Assembly (NCBI GenBank): GCA_036852015.1 | Contig: JAANDG010000082.1 | Coordinates: forward strand, 297,474 to 361,473 | Length of the DNA: 64,000 bases | From: Pelodera strongyloides | Lineage: Eukaryota > Nematoda > Chromadorea > Rhabditida > Rhabditidae | Direction of reading: 5' to 3' | In this document: piece after piece, positions 1 to 11,635 of the stretch | Layout: each line of letters opens with the position of its first letter | How positions within the stretch are numbered: the first letter of the stretch is position 1 | Made by a program: the position numbers and the translations under genes | The notes under the pieces: generated by a model | What the model was told of the DNA's origin: nothing | The model's database searches: none | The model's input: the letters and a program-made list of their open reading frames with translations, nothing else

Positions 1-118
1 GACGGGTGGCGCACGCAACGTAAACGCACAACGCGATAGAAAGGCGCCAATTCAAGCAGTGCACAAGAGGCCTCTAAAACCCGACCAATCCGGTCGAAGC
101 AAATCTGTCCCTTGTTAG
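1..118 (+). CDS. Last exon of a gene entering from the left edge (product unknown)
   Basis: From base 2 one frame stays open for 38 codons to a TAG at 116-118. The translated end is rich in Arg, Lys, Gln and Pro (it contains APIQAVHKRPLKPDQSGR) and ends SKSVPC. The stretch is clearly richer in G and C than the AT-rich DNA after it, which argues for coding sequence rather than a chance frame. No domain is visible and the 5' part lies outside the window, so no function can be given. A chance open frame of this length is not rare, hence the modest confidence. Confidence 0.4.
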   Translation, partial: TGGARNVNAQRDRKAPIQAVHKRPLKPDQSGRSKSVPC

Positions 119-715
119 ACATATGTAACAAGTTATATGCAGCAAACACAATTAGTTTGATAAAGATCAGTGTTTTTTATCACTGTTATAGGAACCAATA
201 GGTTTTCTCGATGGTCCGTGACTGGGAAGAAGTGAGTAATAGACTGAGTTCAAAGTGCTATATGCATGAATAGTGGTTGTGCTATACTGCCTCGTATCGG
301 CATCTTTGTATTATTAGTATTATGGTTCTAAACATTCAGCTACTTATATACCTTAGCTTAATATTCTTTCGTTCCCCCCCCCCCCCTTCCCCCCCCCCCC
401 CCCCCCCCTAGACAAGCTGACTAACTGCAATGTGTGCATTGCATTGGCACTGACACAGGCCGATATAATATGAAACTGAGCTGAAGATAAAAAAACTCTG
501 GTAGTCGCGCATATTGTACTACATAGATTTTATTTTGCACAAACCTATATTCAAGGAACTAATGCTGTAATATTTTAAGCCTTACTCTACATCTCCCCAT
601 GTCAATTATTTAAATATAAACGTAGTGTATCAACAAGTAAAAAATATTAAATATATTTACAATGTCATCATTTGTTTACACCAAAACAGCAACAGCCTTG
701 AAAGAAACTAAAATC
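119..715. other. Convergent 3' flanks; no gene seen
   Basis: AT-rich DNA between the stop of the left-edge gene and the poly(A) signal of the minus-strand gene. Its only striking element is the C-tract at 374-408. I see no exon-like open segment with splice sites here. Confidence 0.5.
374..408 (+). repeat. Poly-C tract (C13-TT-C20)
   Basis: Thirteen C, two T, then twenty C in an otherwise AT-rich region. On the minus strand this is two long G-runs that could form a G-quadruplex. Exact length is uncertain because homopolymers are poorly resolved by sequencing. Confidence 0.95.
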
Positions 716-721
716 TTTATT
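716..721 (-). terminator. Poly(A) signal AATAAA of the 890-2836 gene
   Basis: A perfect AATAAA on the minus strand, about 170 bases downstream of the TAG at 892-890 that ends the minus-strand gene. Distance and orientation fit a 3' end signal. Confidence 0.5.
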
Positions 722-889
722 GTATGTAATACAGTTCACTGATCATATCACAGACGGAGTCATTATAAGAAAACATTCGTTTTCGAAAAGGGGGATGAAT
801 ACAGAAGCGTTATTGGAAGCTTTGAATTGCCGCGTGACGACAAACTGCTCCAAGACAGTTCAGTAATATGCACTGGATTCATTCGTGGT

Positions 890-2836
890 CTACACAAACA
901 TTTTGTTCTCCTTACAGTAGTCGATGAATTTGACGATTTGTTTGCAGGTGACATCCGAATAGTACATCTTAATGAGTGGACAATTCTCTTCTGCGAATCG
1001 TGCAATGTCTGTGATTCCAAACGTTTCGCCCATATTCCTTAAAAAATGATTATTCATTTACTTTCAACATTAATTCTCAGAGCAACTGACCATAGCCGAG
1101 AGGGTCAAATTATTATGTATAAATTTTTGTATCGGTGGACAACATGAACACAACACGCTCTTTCGGAAATAAAAAAACTTGTACCTTGTATTCTCACACT
1201 TTTCCGCCAATTCTTCCTGAGAGTATTCCTGATTTGTGTCTTCGTCAATTATTGGCTGAACTAGACTTTCTTTATGACTCAATAATTTAAAAATGAGTTG
1301 TAATTCAGTGTTAAATTTGCGTAAAGCTTACAGGTAATGTAATTATCTCCTCTCTTTGTGCCATTGCTCGGCTATGCATCTAAATGAAGTAATAATAAAT
1401 GGGGAAGAAAGACGAACTCCGGTACAATAATTTTAATAGTTTTAAATAAAATAAGGGCATTTGGTGTTGCAAAGGTGCTCCTCTGAGGAGAAACAATGAT
1501 GTTTTTATCATGGACTTACTTTATCAGCGCCATGCAGCTGAGAGGCATGTAATTTGCCTCGCTGTTTAAGTTTTAGACGTCGAAGTCCCATATGATGAAC
1601 TTCTGGTTGGGGAGATTCCGCATCAACCTGAATAAATTGACGAATGAAAGTTCCAGAATGCTTGATTGTTTTTAAGGTTTAAATGCTAGAGTAGAGCATT
1701 TACGGAGTTTTTTCGTGGAACAAATCATACCTGGACGAACGCTGATGTTTTTTCTCCGCCTGTCATTTTCTCGGCCACAACGGGCTGGGATTTCTCCTCT
1801 TTAATTATCTGCAAGTGTTTCTGATTCTTCTTTGTTCCATTCTTCTTCCGCTTCCTTTTGGACTTTCGTTTTCGCTTCTTTGACACTTTTCCATGAGGGT
1901 TGTTTTCTATGTGTGAATCCTCCGACATTTTTGTAGACGTAGGTGAACTGGGTATCCTTCGCCTTAGTATCCTCACATCACTGGTTGATGGTTGAGTGGA
2001 AGAGAATATTGGAATAGTTGTTCCTTCGATAGACTTTGATATCTGTGTACGTTCAATCCTTCTGGTTGACACTCGACTTCTTAGTGGCGGGGGAGTATCC
2101 AGTAACTGCACAAACTCGCTTCCTTTGTTCTCGTTAGCCTCTGACTGAGATTGGAATACAACAAAGTTGAAACCGTCATCTAAACAATTCGAATTACTTT
2201 GAAAACAGATTATGTGAATGCCTAGAAATACAATTATGGACTGAAATAGAGGAGAAAGCTCTATAAAAGATGAACAAACTATGAACCAACCAGTACTCGA
2301 TTCAGTCCTCGGACTCATTGTTGCTTGGTTATCCAAAAATTCACTTTTAAGGGATGAAAAAGAATGAGGTGTGTTCCCGTCAGGTTGTTTGTCATTTTCT
2401 ATAAATATTCAAATATCACTTTTGGGATGTGGAACAGTGGAGCATTATGTGTTGAAGCTGAAATATACACAGCTGTTCGCATTAAATGTAAGATCGCAAA
2501 CCTTTCACGCTTTTTAAAATCACTTAGATTAGAAATAAACGAATAAAATTGACTTATGTTGTTGTTCCATACCTGGATATTCGTAACCTCTAGAGTTGTC
2601 AAGGTCTGCTGGAGGAAAATCACCATGAAATCCGATAGAAACTCGTCGAAGCGACTGAAACATAAATAGTGGATAAAGTTCATCATTGTTCAATCCGTGT
2701 TGCCGTGCCACTGTTAATCATCAGTGTTTCTTTCTGATACTCGCAGAATTTCTGGCAATACCAATAAAAAATTTGAAAAAGAAACCTGTGCCGGAAAAAC
2801 GAAGATTAATGTTGTGAGAATAACTGCCGAGATCAT
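890..2836 (-). CDS. Unrecognised secreted or membrane-anchored polybasic protein, six exons
   Basis: Exons on the minus strand: 2836-2741, 2654-2573, 2179-1731, 1627-1516, 1326-1185 and 1037-890, giving 342 aa with matching phases. The ATG at 2836 lies two bases after a CTCACAG acceptor, a likely spliced-leader site. Residues 1-20 (MISAVILTTLIFVFPAQVSF) are a hydrophobic signal peptide or anchor. Exon 3 is Ser/Pro/Arg-rich and then carries a dense Lys/Arg block (KKRKRKSKRKRKKNGTKK). The C-terminal exon is a compact, probably folded segment with spaced cysteines (ENCPLIKMYYSDVTC, FIDYC) ending KENKMFV. The exon 4/5 junction is least sure: the strong donor at 1519 gives the wrong phase, so I used a weaker one four bases on. 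I do not recognise the family. A secreted protein with a nuclear-type basic block is unusual. Confidence 0.6.
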
Positions 2837-2841
2837 TTCTG

Positions 2842-4040
2842 TGAGATTCTGTGAAGGAAGACGAAGACGGACAGAGGTGTATCTGATTATTGTTACGCAT
2901 ACATCTAAAAGTTTAATTTTGTAGCATAAATCGACGAGCGAATTATGCAGCAATATGGTATTCTTGAACACAATAGTACGAACTTTTAATGCATTAAAGT
3001 GCATTTGTGTGAGCTTTTCGTTTGTACACACCAAACAGAACCACGATCCATGAACAAACCGGGTCAACCAAAACTAGATCCAAAAGAAGATTAGAAAAAC
3101 AGATTATGTGTACATAAAGATGTACGTATGCATATCCTGTCCTATGCACATACATAATACAAAAGAACGAAGCTTTGTAGACCAGTTTCACAAATGTTAC
3201 ATCAAAAATACTGTGGTTTTACAGAAGTGCAATCTTAAGGCATGTCTATTACATCAATTAGAGATGTAGATATACAACAATTATTCGGCATAATTAAAAA
3301 ACGATATTTTGGTTAAAAAAATAATCAAGAAAAACTTGATTTGCGAGTGGATGTTATAAGACATCCTGTATGTAAGTGTAGAAAATGTTCCACAATGCGC
3401 TCAGAGTTGTGTTTCCCATAAGATAGGAGATCCTGGGCGAGAGGAAGAGAAACTGTATATTTCGAAAGGGAACAACCGAAATGTGATCTACAAAGAGGGA
3501 AATTCAGGTCATAGAATGTATCACGAACTTTCCCATCACAGGCGATACCCTTATTTGATCAAGTACTTCCTTACCCAGTGACTAGCGGAATGAGAGGAAT
3601 TTGTGCATTGAGAGTTGCTTAAAAGTGCAGCACAGTTTTTTTTATAATGCACTAGCTTATGTTTAGCAAAACAAGTGCAATAGGAAAAAAAGAATTTTAA
3701 AGTAGCACCAGTAACACAAAAACCTCTTCAAAGGGCATCTGCTTCCGAAACTGGAAACTACCGATCCTGAATAAAATAAAGTTTAAGTCTATCCCAAAAT
3801 AATCTATCCCAAAATAAAACTGCATTTACATTCTCGATAGTGGCTAAATCTTAATTTAATCTCTTCCTTTGAGTTGCACTCAAATATCCACAAAAAACAT
3901 GCACGTTGCTTCCACGCAAAAAAAGGATTGTTTGTACTTTGTGGTGTGTGACATTGTGTCGCAGTATCTTATCAGCGTTCGTGTTTTATCCGTCTACACA
4001 TAATTCTGAATTTTACCCGTTTCCTAATTCTTCTTTCTCT
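2842..4040. other. Intergenic region, head to head; no gene seen
   Basis: Shared upstream region of the minus-strand basic protein gene and the plus-strand carboxylesterase, about 1.2 kb and AT-rich. It contains a perfect 15-bp tandem duplication at 3788-3817. I saw no exon-like segments with supporting splice sites and no recognisable promoter motif. Confidence 0.5.
3788..3817 (+). repeat. Tandem duplication, 2 x 15 bp
   Basis: TCTATCCCAAAATAA occurs twice back to back, at 3788-3802 and 3803-3817, without mismatch. Confidence 0.9.
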
Positions 4041-4055
4041 CACTTTACAGTTCAA

Positions 4056-7000
4056 ATGATCAACAAAATTGACAAATATTCAAAATTAACTCTAATTATG
4101 TCATGGATTTTTTTTTGTATTATTTCAGCTATGTTATTCACTACGTGCATTTCAATATTTCTGTTTTTACGCTGCGGAGTGTCAGTCCTCGTCACGACTT
4201 CTTATGGATCACTTAAAGGATCTCAGATGAAAACACAGAACGGGGATATTATTAACGTATTCAAGTTAAGTATAAAAGCGAAAAATTTGCACTAAGTCGA
4301 CCAATATGCGCCCCAATAGACGAAATGCAAATGTGAGTGTTTTCAGGCTGTTCCTTTTGCTGCACCACCAGTGGCGGAGCTCAGGTTCAGAAAACCACAT
4401 CCACCTAAACCATGGTCAGGAGTAAAGGACGCAACTAACTATAGGTATGAACCACTAACTATAAGAATCTCTTCATGATTTTTGGGGTAAACCTTCAATG
4501 TAAAATACATTATATTTCATTATTTTGTATTCAGTGCAGCCTGCCTTTCTAACTCCACTGTGTCCTCATCTCCACAGAAGAATGTTAATGAAGACTGTCT
4601 CTACCAAAACATATTTGCACCCAGTTCGTGTACGGTAAGTTGTCCATATTTAAAATTTGTAATGCGATCTGTGGTTTGAATTTCCTACCTTTATATTTTG
4701 TATGAATTAACAATGCTGCTCAAATTAAGAAGAACCCCCCCTGTGCAGTGATGTTCTATTTGCATGGAGGTGGAATCAACTACGATTCCGCGGTAATGTT
4801 TAATGATCAATCAATCGTGAATAAATTTGGAGCTGAGGGTATGTTTTAGATTTTGAAATTTTGTGACGCTACGTGACAATAAACACTCCGGCGCAATTTA
4901 CCGATATCGGAGTTATACCAGTGACAGGTTAATCGTCTTTGGATGATTCTTAATAGCAAAGTAACGAGGTACTCTCTATTCAAGGAGTCATTCTGGTTAT
5001 TACCGCCTTCCGTCTCGGATTCACTGCTCTTCTGACATTTGATAACGATAATATCGTTCCAAGAAATCTCGCCGTATACGGTAATAGTTTGCTGAAATCC
5101 GAATGCATAAGAGGGTGGCTATACCTCTACGTTATCTTTCAATTTCTTCCAAGGGTATATTTGATTTTTCACCAAAAGCATATCAATGCATATTTATATG
5201 AAAAATTTTCAGACATGATCGAGTCACTGCGATTTGTGCAACAAGAGATTTTTCATTTTGGTGGGGACCCGAGTCGAGTAACTTTATTGGGCCATTCCAT
5301 GGGTGGAAGTCTCACCACTGCTTTTTCATTCTCAAAAACAATCAATAATCAGTAAGTCACAGTTTTGTTGAAGAGATCGAAACAATCAAATTGAATTCCA
5401 ATGTGTGCAAATTTGCACATATGAATTCGCGAATAGTGAAATGGGGACATTTGGTTTTGTAGAAACTTCACTTGCTATTTTTTATATTTTCAGAAAGCTG
5501 TTTTCTCAGGCCATTGCAATGTCACCGGAACTTCAATTTCCACCTCCGTATCATCTGCAGGCACTCACCGCTGAGCTGATTTATAGGGCCGGGGTATGTT
5601 GTGGTTTGAACCCAAGCAAACGGTATCGCTCGATTATTCAGATAATAAGGAAGATCCAGATCCGTTTGAAAAAAAACGCAATAAAAATAATTTAAAAGGC
5701 ATTGTATATACCTCACTAGTATCAATACAATGCTTAAGTGCGCTGATTATCCACGAATTTTGGAAGACAGTGACAACGAAGTGCACGAAGCAGTGGAGTG
5801 TATGCGAAAAAAGGATGCGATGGAATTACTGAAATTACAGCGGGTGATGGAAGAGGAAGACCAAATGAAACAGTTTGGGTATGTTCCAGATATATAGAAA
5901 TCGTACCTTACTGGTTGCTGATTCTGTGAAACGGAAGTGCAATGCTCCCGTAATGTTGTAATCTCTCCAAATTGTAGAGGAATCCTAATGCTTCCGCCCT
6001 TCTTCCCTGCAGAAAATTTGCGAGAATTAGTCAAGGACCCACCGGTAATAACTTTACTTGTCGAGAGGTTCTTTCTTTAAAAGGACAGATGTGCTACAAA
6101 AAAACTACATATATTGGAAAACAAATTGACCGCTGCAGATTTTGACAATTCATGAATTGCGGTCCACTAATGAGTTATGTGTGTAGTTCGCAGTGTTCTT
6201 TAACATGTAAATAATGATTTCACATGTAGTAGTCGCCTCCTGTGTCTTTTAGCAATTGCTTTGTTCAACGGATGCGAAATAACCCATTTTTTTTCTGTAT
6301 CACCCTTTAAAGAGCTGGACCACGTTAAATATGTTATGAGATGGTTAGAAAGTACTGATCTTCGTCGTATGTCTTCTTAATTAAAGAATTTCAGCCGACA
6401 AATATGCTCTTGGGCACAATTCTGAAAGAACTGGACAGAGACTCGGAATTCCAAAATCTGGCAGCTATTATTGGTTACGATAATCCAGACGAATTAATGA
6501 TGAAGTACAGCAAAGATGCCGCCGATGGAGTCCTTAGTTAGTGTTTAATTGCGCACAAGGAAGCACAAATACAGGAGTACAATCCTGATATATGGGCTGT
6601 GTTTTCAGAGTTCAACCATACACTCGATTCGCAAAGCTTCTTTATCACGTGCTACGTGTGTGGTCATAATATGCGAAGGACAGGGGCCAAGGTTTGTTTA
6701 TCAGCCTTATTCTCCTAAAACCATGGATGTACGGTTGTCCGGGAGACTGGTCGGCTTGAGGACGTAAACCTGTTTTTTAGGTTTTCCTATACTCGTTCGA
6801 CTATCCAAAGCACCCATATCACACAGATGATCTCTTTTATTTAATGGGAATACACCCATTTGAAATGGATGAGAATGAAAAAATAATCAACAAATTATAT
6901 CCCAAATACTTCACGGACTTTGCTAAACACGGATCGCCAGCAGACTGTAAGGTTCATAAGATTAATTGTACCACAGGAAAAAAACTAGACCTGCTTGGTG

Positions 7001-7697
7001 TGTTTCCCACACAGTTAACTTCCGCGTCAGTGTAACTGTATTTTCAGACTTCGTCCCATTGCAAGAGAACGTCGATAACTATTTATCAGTTTTTGTTAAC
7101 ATGACAACAGGCGAACTGCCAAAGATGAAGTATCATTACGAGAAGGAAGTGGGTTTTCAGCATGTTAATAACTCATATAAGCGAAGTAGGGCAACTTGTT
7201 TCATTCAAAAACATTTCAAAAACGAAGTGAATAAAGAATTGAAAGAAAATCCATTTATGTTTGGAAGCACTAGTCTGTATTATTGATCCTGGCAGGTGAT
7301 TGATTACTGGACAAAGGACATGGCCAATGTTGACCAACGGATTTCAGAGCTAAAGGATAAGAAGTCCCATTTGATCCGAGTTCTTCCGAACGTGGGTATT
7401 TCTCATTTCCAAATATTATCAATGAATTTATCAAATATTATTCAAGTAAAAATTCATATAATATAAATCGTACGACCTTCATCAATATGCGCGCCAAAAA
7501 AAAATTGTGTTTAGGCGAAAGCTTTGGTACGATCTGCCGTGCAATCGGTGCCAGACGAAGTGCTTCCATCAGTAAAACCTGCAGATTACAACATGATTAT
7601 CTTTTTCACCATTTCGTTCCTAATAACTGGAATGCTTGTTGGTGTCTTATATGGACGTCTTACACGTAGCGATGATGAATATATTAGCATGCCATAA
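4056..7697 (+). CDS. Type-B carboxylesterase/cholinesterase-like, membrane-anchored, 15 exons
   Basis: Alpha/beta-hydrolase of the carboxylesterase B family, about 610 aa. Exons: 4056-4264, 4347-4444, 4535-4634, 4730-4838, 4985-5080, 5213-5351, 5494-5593, 5739-5878, 5978-6044, 6395-6536, 6609-6691, 6781-6946, 7048-7148, 7296-7391, 7515-7697. Visible marks are [25 protein letters not shown], the oxyanion-hole LHGGG, nucleophile motif GHSMGG (Ser near residue 232), an acidic GYDNPDE (Glu near 385) and [11 protein letters not shown] (His near 442). So the triad is complete and the enzyme is probably active on esters. The N-terminus is hydrophobic, and a second hydrophobic segment lies near the C-terminus, followed by [14 protein letters not shown], so it is likely a membrane protein. 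The start follows TTTACAG by five bases, a likely trans-splice site. Oddity: every junction agrees in phase except exon 1/2. Confidence 0.85.
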
Positions 7698-7798
7698 AAT
7701 GCCAAGTAACATAACGCCGGACCTTTTCGGTGGTTGCCTGTTTCAGCGAAACTATCAAAACTATAAATAGTAATTTATTGATTTGTACGCAATTGAAA

Positions 7799-7804
7799 AA
7801 TAAA
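7799..7804 (+). terminator. Poly(A) signal AATAAA of the carboxylesterase
   Basis: AATAAA about 100 bases after the TAA at 7695-7697. The oppositely oriented dehydrogenase gene ends at 7860, so the two transcripts converge within about 160 bp and their 3' ends may overlap. Confidence 0.55.
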
Positions 7805-7859
7805 TTATTAAAAAGAAAGTGTTCATAGATAAATCATATGCAGCATTATTTTTGTTCTT

Positions 7860-10374
7860 TTATTGTCGGCGGTTCATAACAGCTTTTGGCAGTGCCCTTC
7901 CTCTTCTTTGGATTGAAATAAACCAGTCCTGTGCAAAGGTCGGAAGTGTTGCCAGTGGGATGTAGAATAGAATGGTGTCCCATCCGACCCAATAGCGAGT
8001 CTTCGGAAAGCTACAATAAATGAATCTCACCGACTAGATAAACAATAACATATTGAACAATATGCATGTCAAGTTTCGTTTCAAGTGTTGGTTTTCTGTT
8101 TCTTACGCACTAATTTAAAAAACAATACATTCAAACAAACCGTGCTGTCAGTGCGTGTTCATATGCATCGACCACTGGTTGCAGATCATCGGAGCAGTGC
8201 GAAAGTCGGGAGAAACGGGATTCTTTGTCTGGAAACAATATTATTAATTTACAAAGGAATTGGACTATGCCAATTCGGATCTGTTCATAATTTTATGAAA
8301 ACTGGACTAATACCAGTTTGTAAACTTACATGATTTGTAGAATTCTTCACCGTATTCTCGTTTTGTTTCGTCAGAGACGCGTTCCCAGACCTAACAGAGA
8401 GTAATGGATAACAAAAATGTACTTATGGTCAGCAACAAAAGGGATTTCCGATAAACAGTAAACGCATGTAATACCCGATCCAGATCCTTTGTGGCTGTCT
8501 GTGTTATGTTTGTTGTGAAGAATCCTGGCTCCAAAAGATGAACTGAGACTCCAAAATCACACAGTTCGTGCCTGAAAAACTACTTTAGTTATGGTCATAT
8601 CCTGGGTAAAAGGACCGTAGAACGAAAGAACTGGGAACCTGCCTGATGACATCAGCATATGCCTCAGTGGCATGCTTGGATACACAGTATGGACCAACTG
8701 TGGGACGGGGTGTTCTTCCGGAAATAGACGAGATTATCACAACTCGTCCTCGTTGTTTCTGCAAAAACAATAATTACTGACTCAACTGTTTCAACTTCTC
8801 TTAAACAGTCGTTATTTCGCATATTAAACACTAACCTTTACGTATTTCTTGAGATTATGTACGAACCGCATAACCCCAAAAGTGTTAACGCTCATCGTCT
8901 GAAAATAGAGTGAAAAATAATGAATTAAGTTTGTGAGGTGCTATTTTGAATTGGCAGTAGGAACCTCTCTTTTTCCTCTTTCTACAAACCTTCAATCACA
9001 AACCTTCACATAATCCTCAACATTCAACCAGTCATCAGGACCTGAGTTTCCCAAAATTCCTGCATTACAAACGATACCCCAAATACCTAAACGAAAGAGA
9101 ATTGGAGGTTGACTATGCGTGACTCGAATGTGTAGTGGATGAGGCTAACAATAACTTAATAAGGACCTTTTCCGTCCGTCACTCTGCCCACATAATCAGC
9201 GAATTTCTGTGTGCTTTCGTCGTTGCTCACATCTAGTGAAAAAGTGTAAAGAATCGATGGATTTGCGCATTTCTTTGTTAGATCCTCTTCTCCCTGAATT
9301 ACGATAACTAGGCGTCATTTAACTACAATTAAGAAGCATAACATCACAGCCAAGGAACATGGAGTGTACTACCGATGATGCAAATTTAGCATAGAGTGTT
9401 ATTCACATATACCTTTTTGCTGTAACACCCAGCAATTACTGGAATTCCATTTGCAGTGAGCTTCAGTGCCAGGAGGTGACCAAAACCTGTGTCGCACCCT
9501 AAAATATAATTACCACCACTCGCAAAAGTTTTCATTAGGAACTGTACTATGCGTGTGATAGCGAATATCACGCTACTCTAATTTTGCTTTCCCCAATTAT
9601 ATGTGGGGCTAACCAGGGAACTAGGCGACTTCACAGAAAGTTTTTTTCTTGTTTTATACATCAAACGATACAGGTTTTCATGTTGATTACGAATAAAAAA
9701 AATTACTGCGAACTCTCGGGAGAAAGAAAGAACTTTTTTTTCCCCTCAAATCCTCTAATTTCTTGAATTTTTGGGTATTTCTTGTTTTTTTTTTCTTTGA
9801 CATGCACTCTTTTTATGGTATACTTTGTTTTGTTCAGTTATGTTTGTGAGTTTGTTCATTTTTCCATTTTTCATTTCTCCTATTTCAAAAACTTCGTACG
9901 TTTGAGTGCACGTTTGAGGGCGTTTTTGTTTCCTATGGTTCGCAGCTAATTCATTTTGATCCATAATCAGCAGAAAAGTATCGATTGATTTATAAAACAA
10001 GAAAAAGGCTTTCTGCGAAGTCGCATAGTTCCCTGGTTAGTCCTACATTTCGTTGCGAATAGTTTCGGATAAGTGACAACGAGCCAAACGATTATACTTT
10101 TATTCGGAAATCTGTTCTGAAATATTGGAAAAGCAGCATATATTTCCAAGAAAATATTTAACGAATACCTGAAATGGCCACAGTTTTCTTATCAAGATCT
10201 GACACTCGAAGCTTCAGTAACAGTTTGGCAATGCCAACCAATACCACCAACACTGAAATTATTTGATATTCAACTTGTTTAGAACAGTGGTGCAGAATCG
10301 AACAGCTGTAAAAAAAGTCCTAATCAAAAAGACAATATTAAACCAAACTCACGGATTAAAGCCTCCAGGATCAT
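7860..10374 (-). CDS. Short-chain dehydrogenase/reductase, retinol/17-beta-hydroxysteroid type, 11 exons
   Basis: Classical SDR of the retinol or hydroxysteroid dehydrogenase group, 325 aa. Exons: 10374-10353, 10252-10169, 9498-9413, 9293-9167, 9086-9004, 8898-8836, 8758-8643, 8571-8475, 8390-8330, 8228-8141, 8010-7860; all phases agree. It has an N-terminal membrane segment (MILEALILLVVLVGIAKLLL), cofactor motif SGCDTGFG (residues 35-42), NAG (114-116), catalytic Ser166 in VVIISSISG, and Tyr179/Lys183 in YCVSK. The motif LEPGFFTT follows, and the C-terminus contains HALTARFPKTRYWVGWD, typical of this group. It probably oxidises or reduces a lipid alcohol at the ER membrane; the substrate cannot be read from sequence. 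The intron after exon 7 must start with GC (8642-8641) to give R-H-E-L-C-D-F-G. AATAAA overlaps the stop codon. Confidence 0.88.
9601..10048. mobile_element. Fold-back (MITE-like) element in an SDR intron
   Basis: About 90 bases at 9601-9700 reappear in reverse complement at 9962-10048. Shared blocks include CTAACCAGGGAACTA, GCGACTTC.CAGAAAG, TTCTTGTTTTATA and ATCAA.CGATA, with mismatches and small length differences. The AT-rich centre has no coding frame I trust. The element lies between exons 2 and 3 of the dehydrogenase and would fold into a long hairpin. Size and structure fit a miniature inverted-repeat element; target-site duplications were not clear. Confidence 0.65.
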
Positions 10375-11559
10375 TTTGAGTGCGTGAAGGAAATACTGTT
10401 GTTGGGTCAATTAGCCGTTATATAACTTTACCATATCACTGCCCTCCTTTACGAGCGATATTCTTATCACGAAAAGAAATTCCACCGTTCTAACTTCAAT
10501 CGTAGAGACTGCGCTACATAGGAAGAACAAGAGAGATGAGAGGCGAGCATCTGTAATACAGTGGTCAAGTTACGTAAGCTTTCGAAGTGACTGCATAAAA
10601 TGCATTGTCATCAATATGTACAAACCAAAGACACAGTTCGTTCGAATGGATACAAAAGTTGAAAAATCCGCTAGTATCCATGAGATTTGTAAATTGGCGA
10701 AAAAAAGAAGTTTAAGATTAGACACGTCTTCGCAAGTGAAATCAGGTGGTTTCGCGGGTTTTGCGGGTGAAAAAGGTTTAATTGAAACATGGTTTATATA
10801 GAAAAACTGATCTGCTAATTGGATTAAACTTAATTTTTCCCACCGATTGATGCACTATGCAATAATTTTCAAAACGGGTAAATATGTAGACGAGTAGTCA
10901 TCTCAGCTTTTTGTCTGACTATAAGGCATAACACTCAGTGCCGAGCTAGTTATTGCTCGCAATTCTTTTGCGCATTATGCAGTACCCATATTCACATGCA
11001 TGAGCTCTCATATCTGTAGTTTTCACATCGAAAACTTTGCATGAACTCGACTAAACGTGTCATCAGTCTGAGACTTCAACACAGTGCCCCCTCTTCCTAA
11101 TAACCAAAAGTAGACAATTGTATTTGGAACCAACCTTACTTGTATTTTTCCGCATATCCTATGATTTAGTTTGAGCTCTGCATTTAGTTATTTTCTTATG
11201 TTCCTTCACTACTAGGTGCTGATTAAAGCTCGAAAAATAATCGTAGCTTGTCCTTAGTTCTTGCAAATAAACATATATTACTATATGATCGTGTGTAATT
11301 CAGCATCATGTAAGCCCCTGACAGCGATAGAAAAACGTTATTTGTTTCTCTCTTGTTTTACAATTAGTTAATTTTTCTCCCACGACCTTCAAAATTTACG
11401 AGCAACAACGACACATTCAATCTGCCTGCTTTCAATGTGTTTTTAGGAGGCGCAGCTCCACGTTTTGCATACTCGCATTTAAATTGTCTAAATAATGTCA
11501 TGTCTTGAGGATTATGTTCGTTTTATTAATTGCCAGCGAGTGACAAGCTTCATTTTTGC

Positions 11560-11635
11560 TTTCATATTTATTCTTTCATATTTATTGTTTCATACCATAT
11601 TTATTCTTTCATATGCATTCTTTCATATTCTTCGC
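11560..11635 (+). repeat. Degenerate short tandem repeat
   Basis: Four to five imperfect copies of a 10-16 base motif around TATTCTTTCATA. Copies differ in spacing, so this is a degraded simple repeat. Confidence 0.7.

Noticed and set aside
763..1020. 85-codon minus-strand frame
   Set aside because: Shadow of the true last exon of the basic-protein gene, which uses another frame and ends at 890 with correct splice phase.
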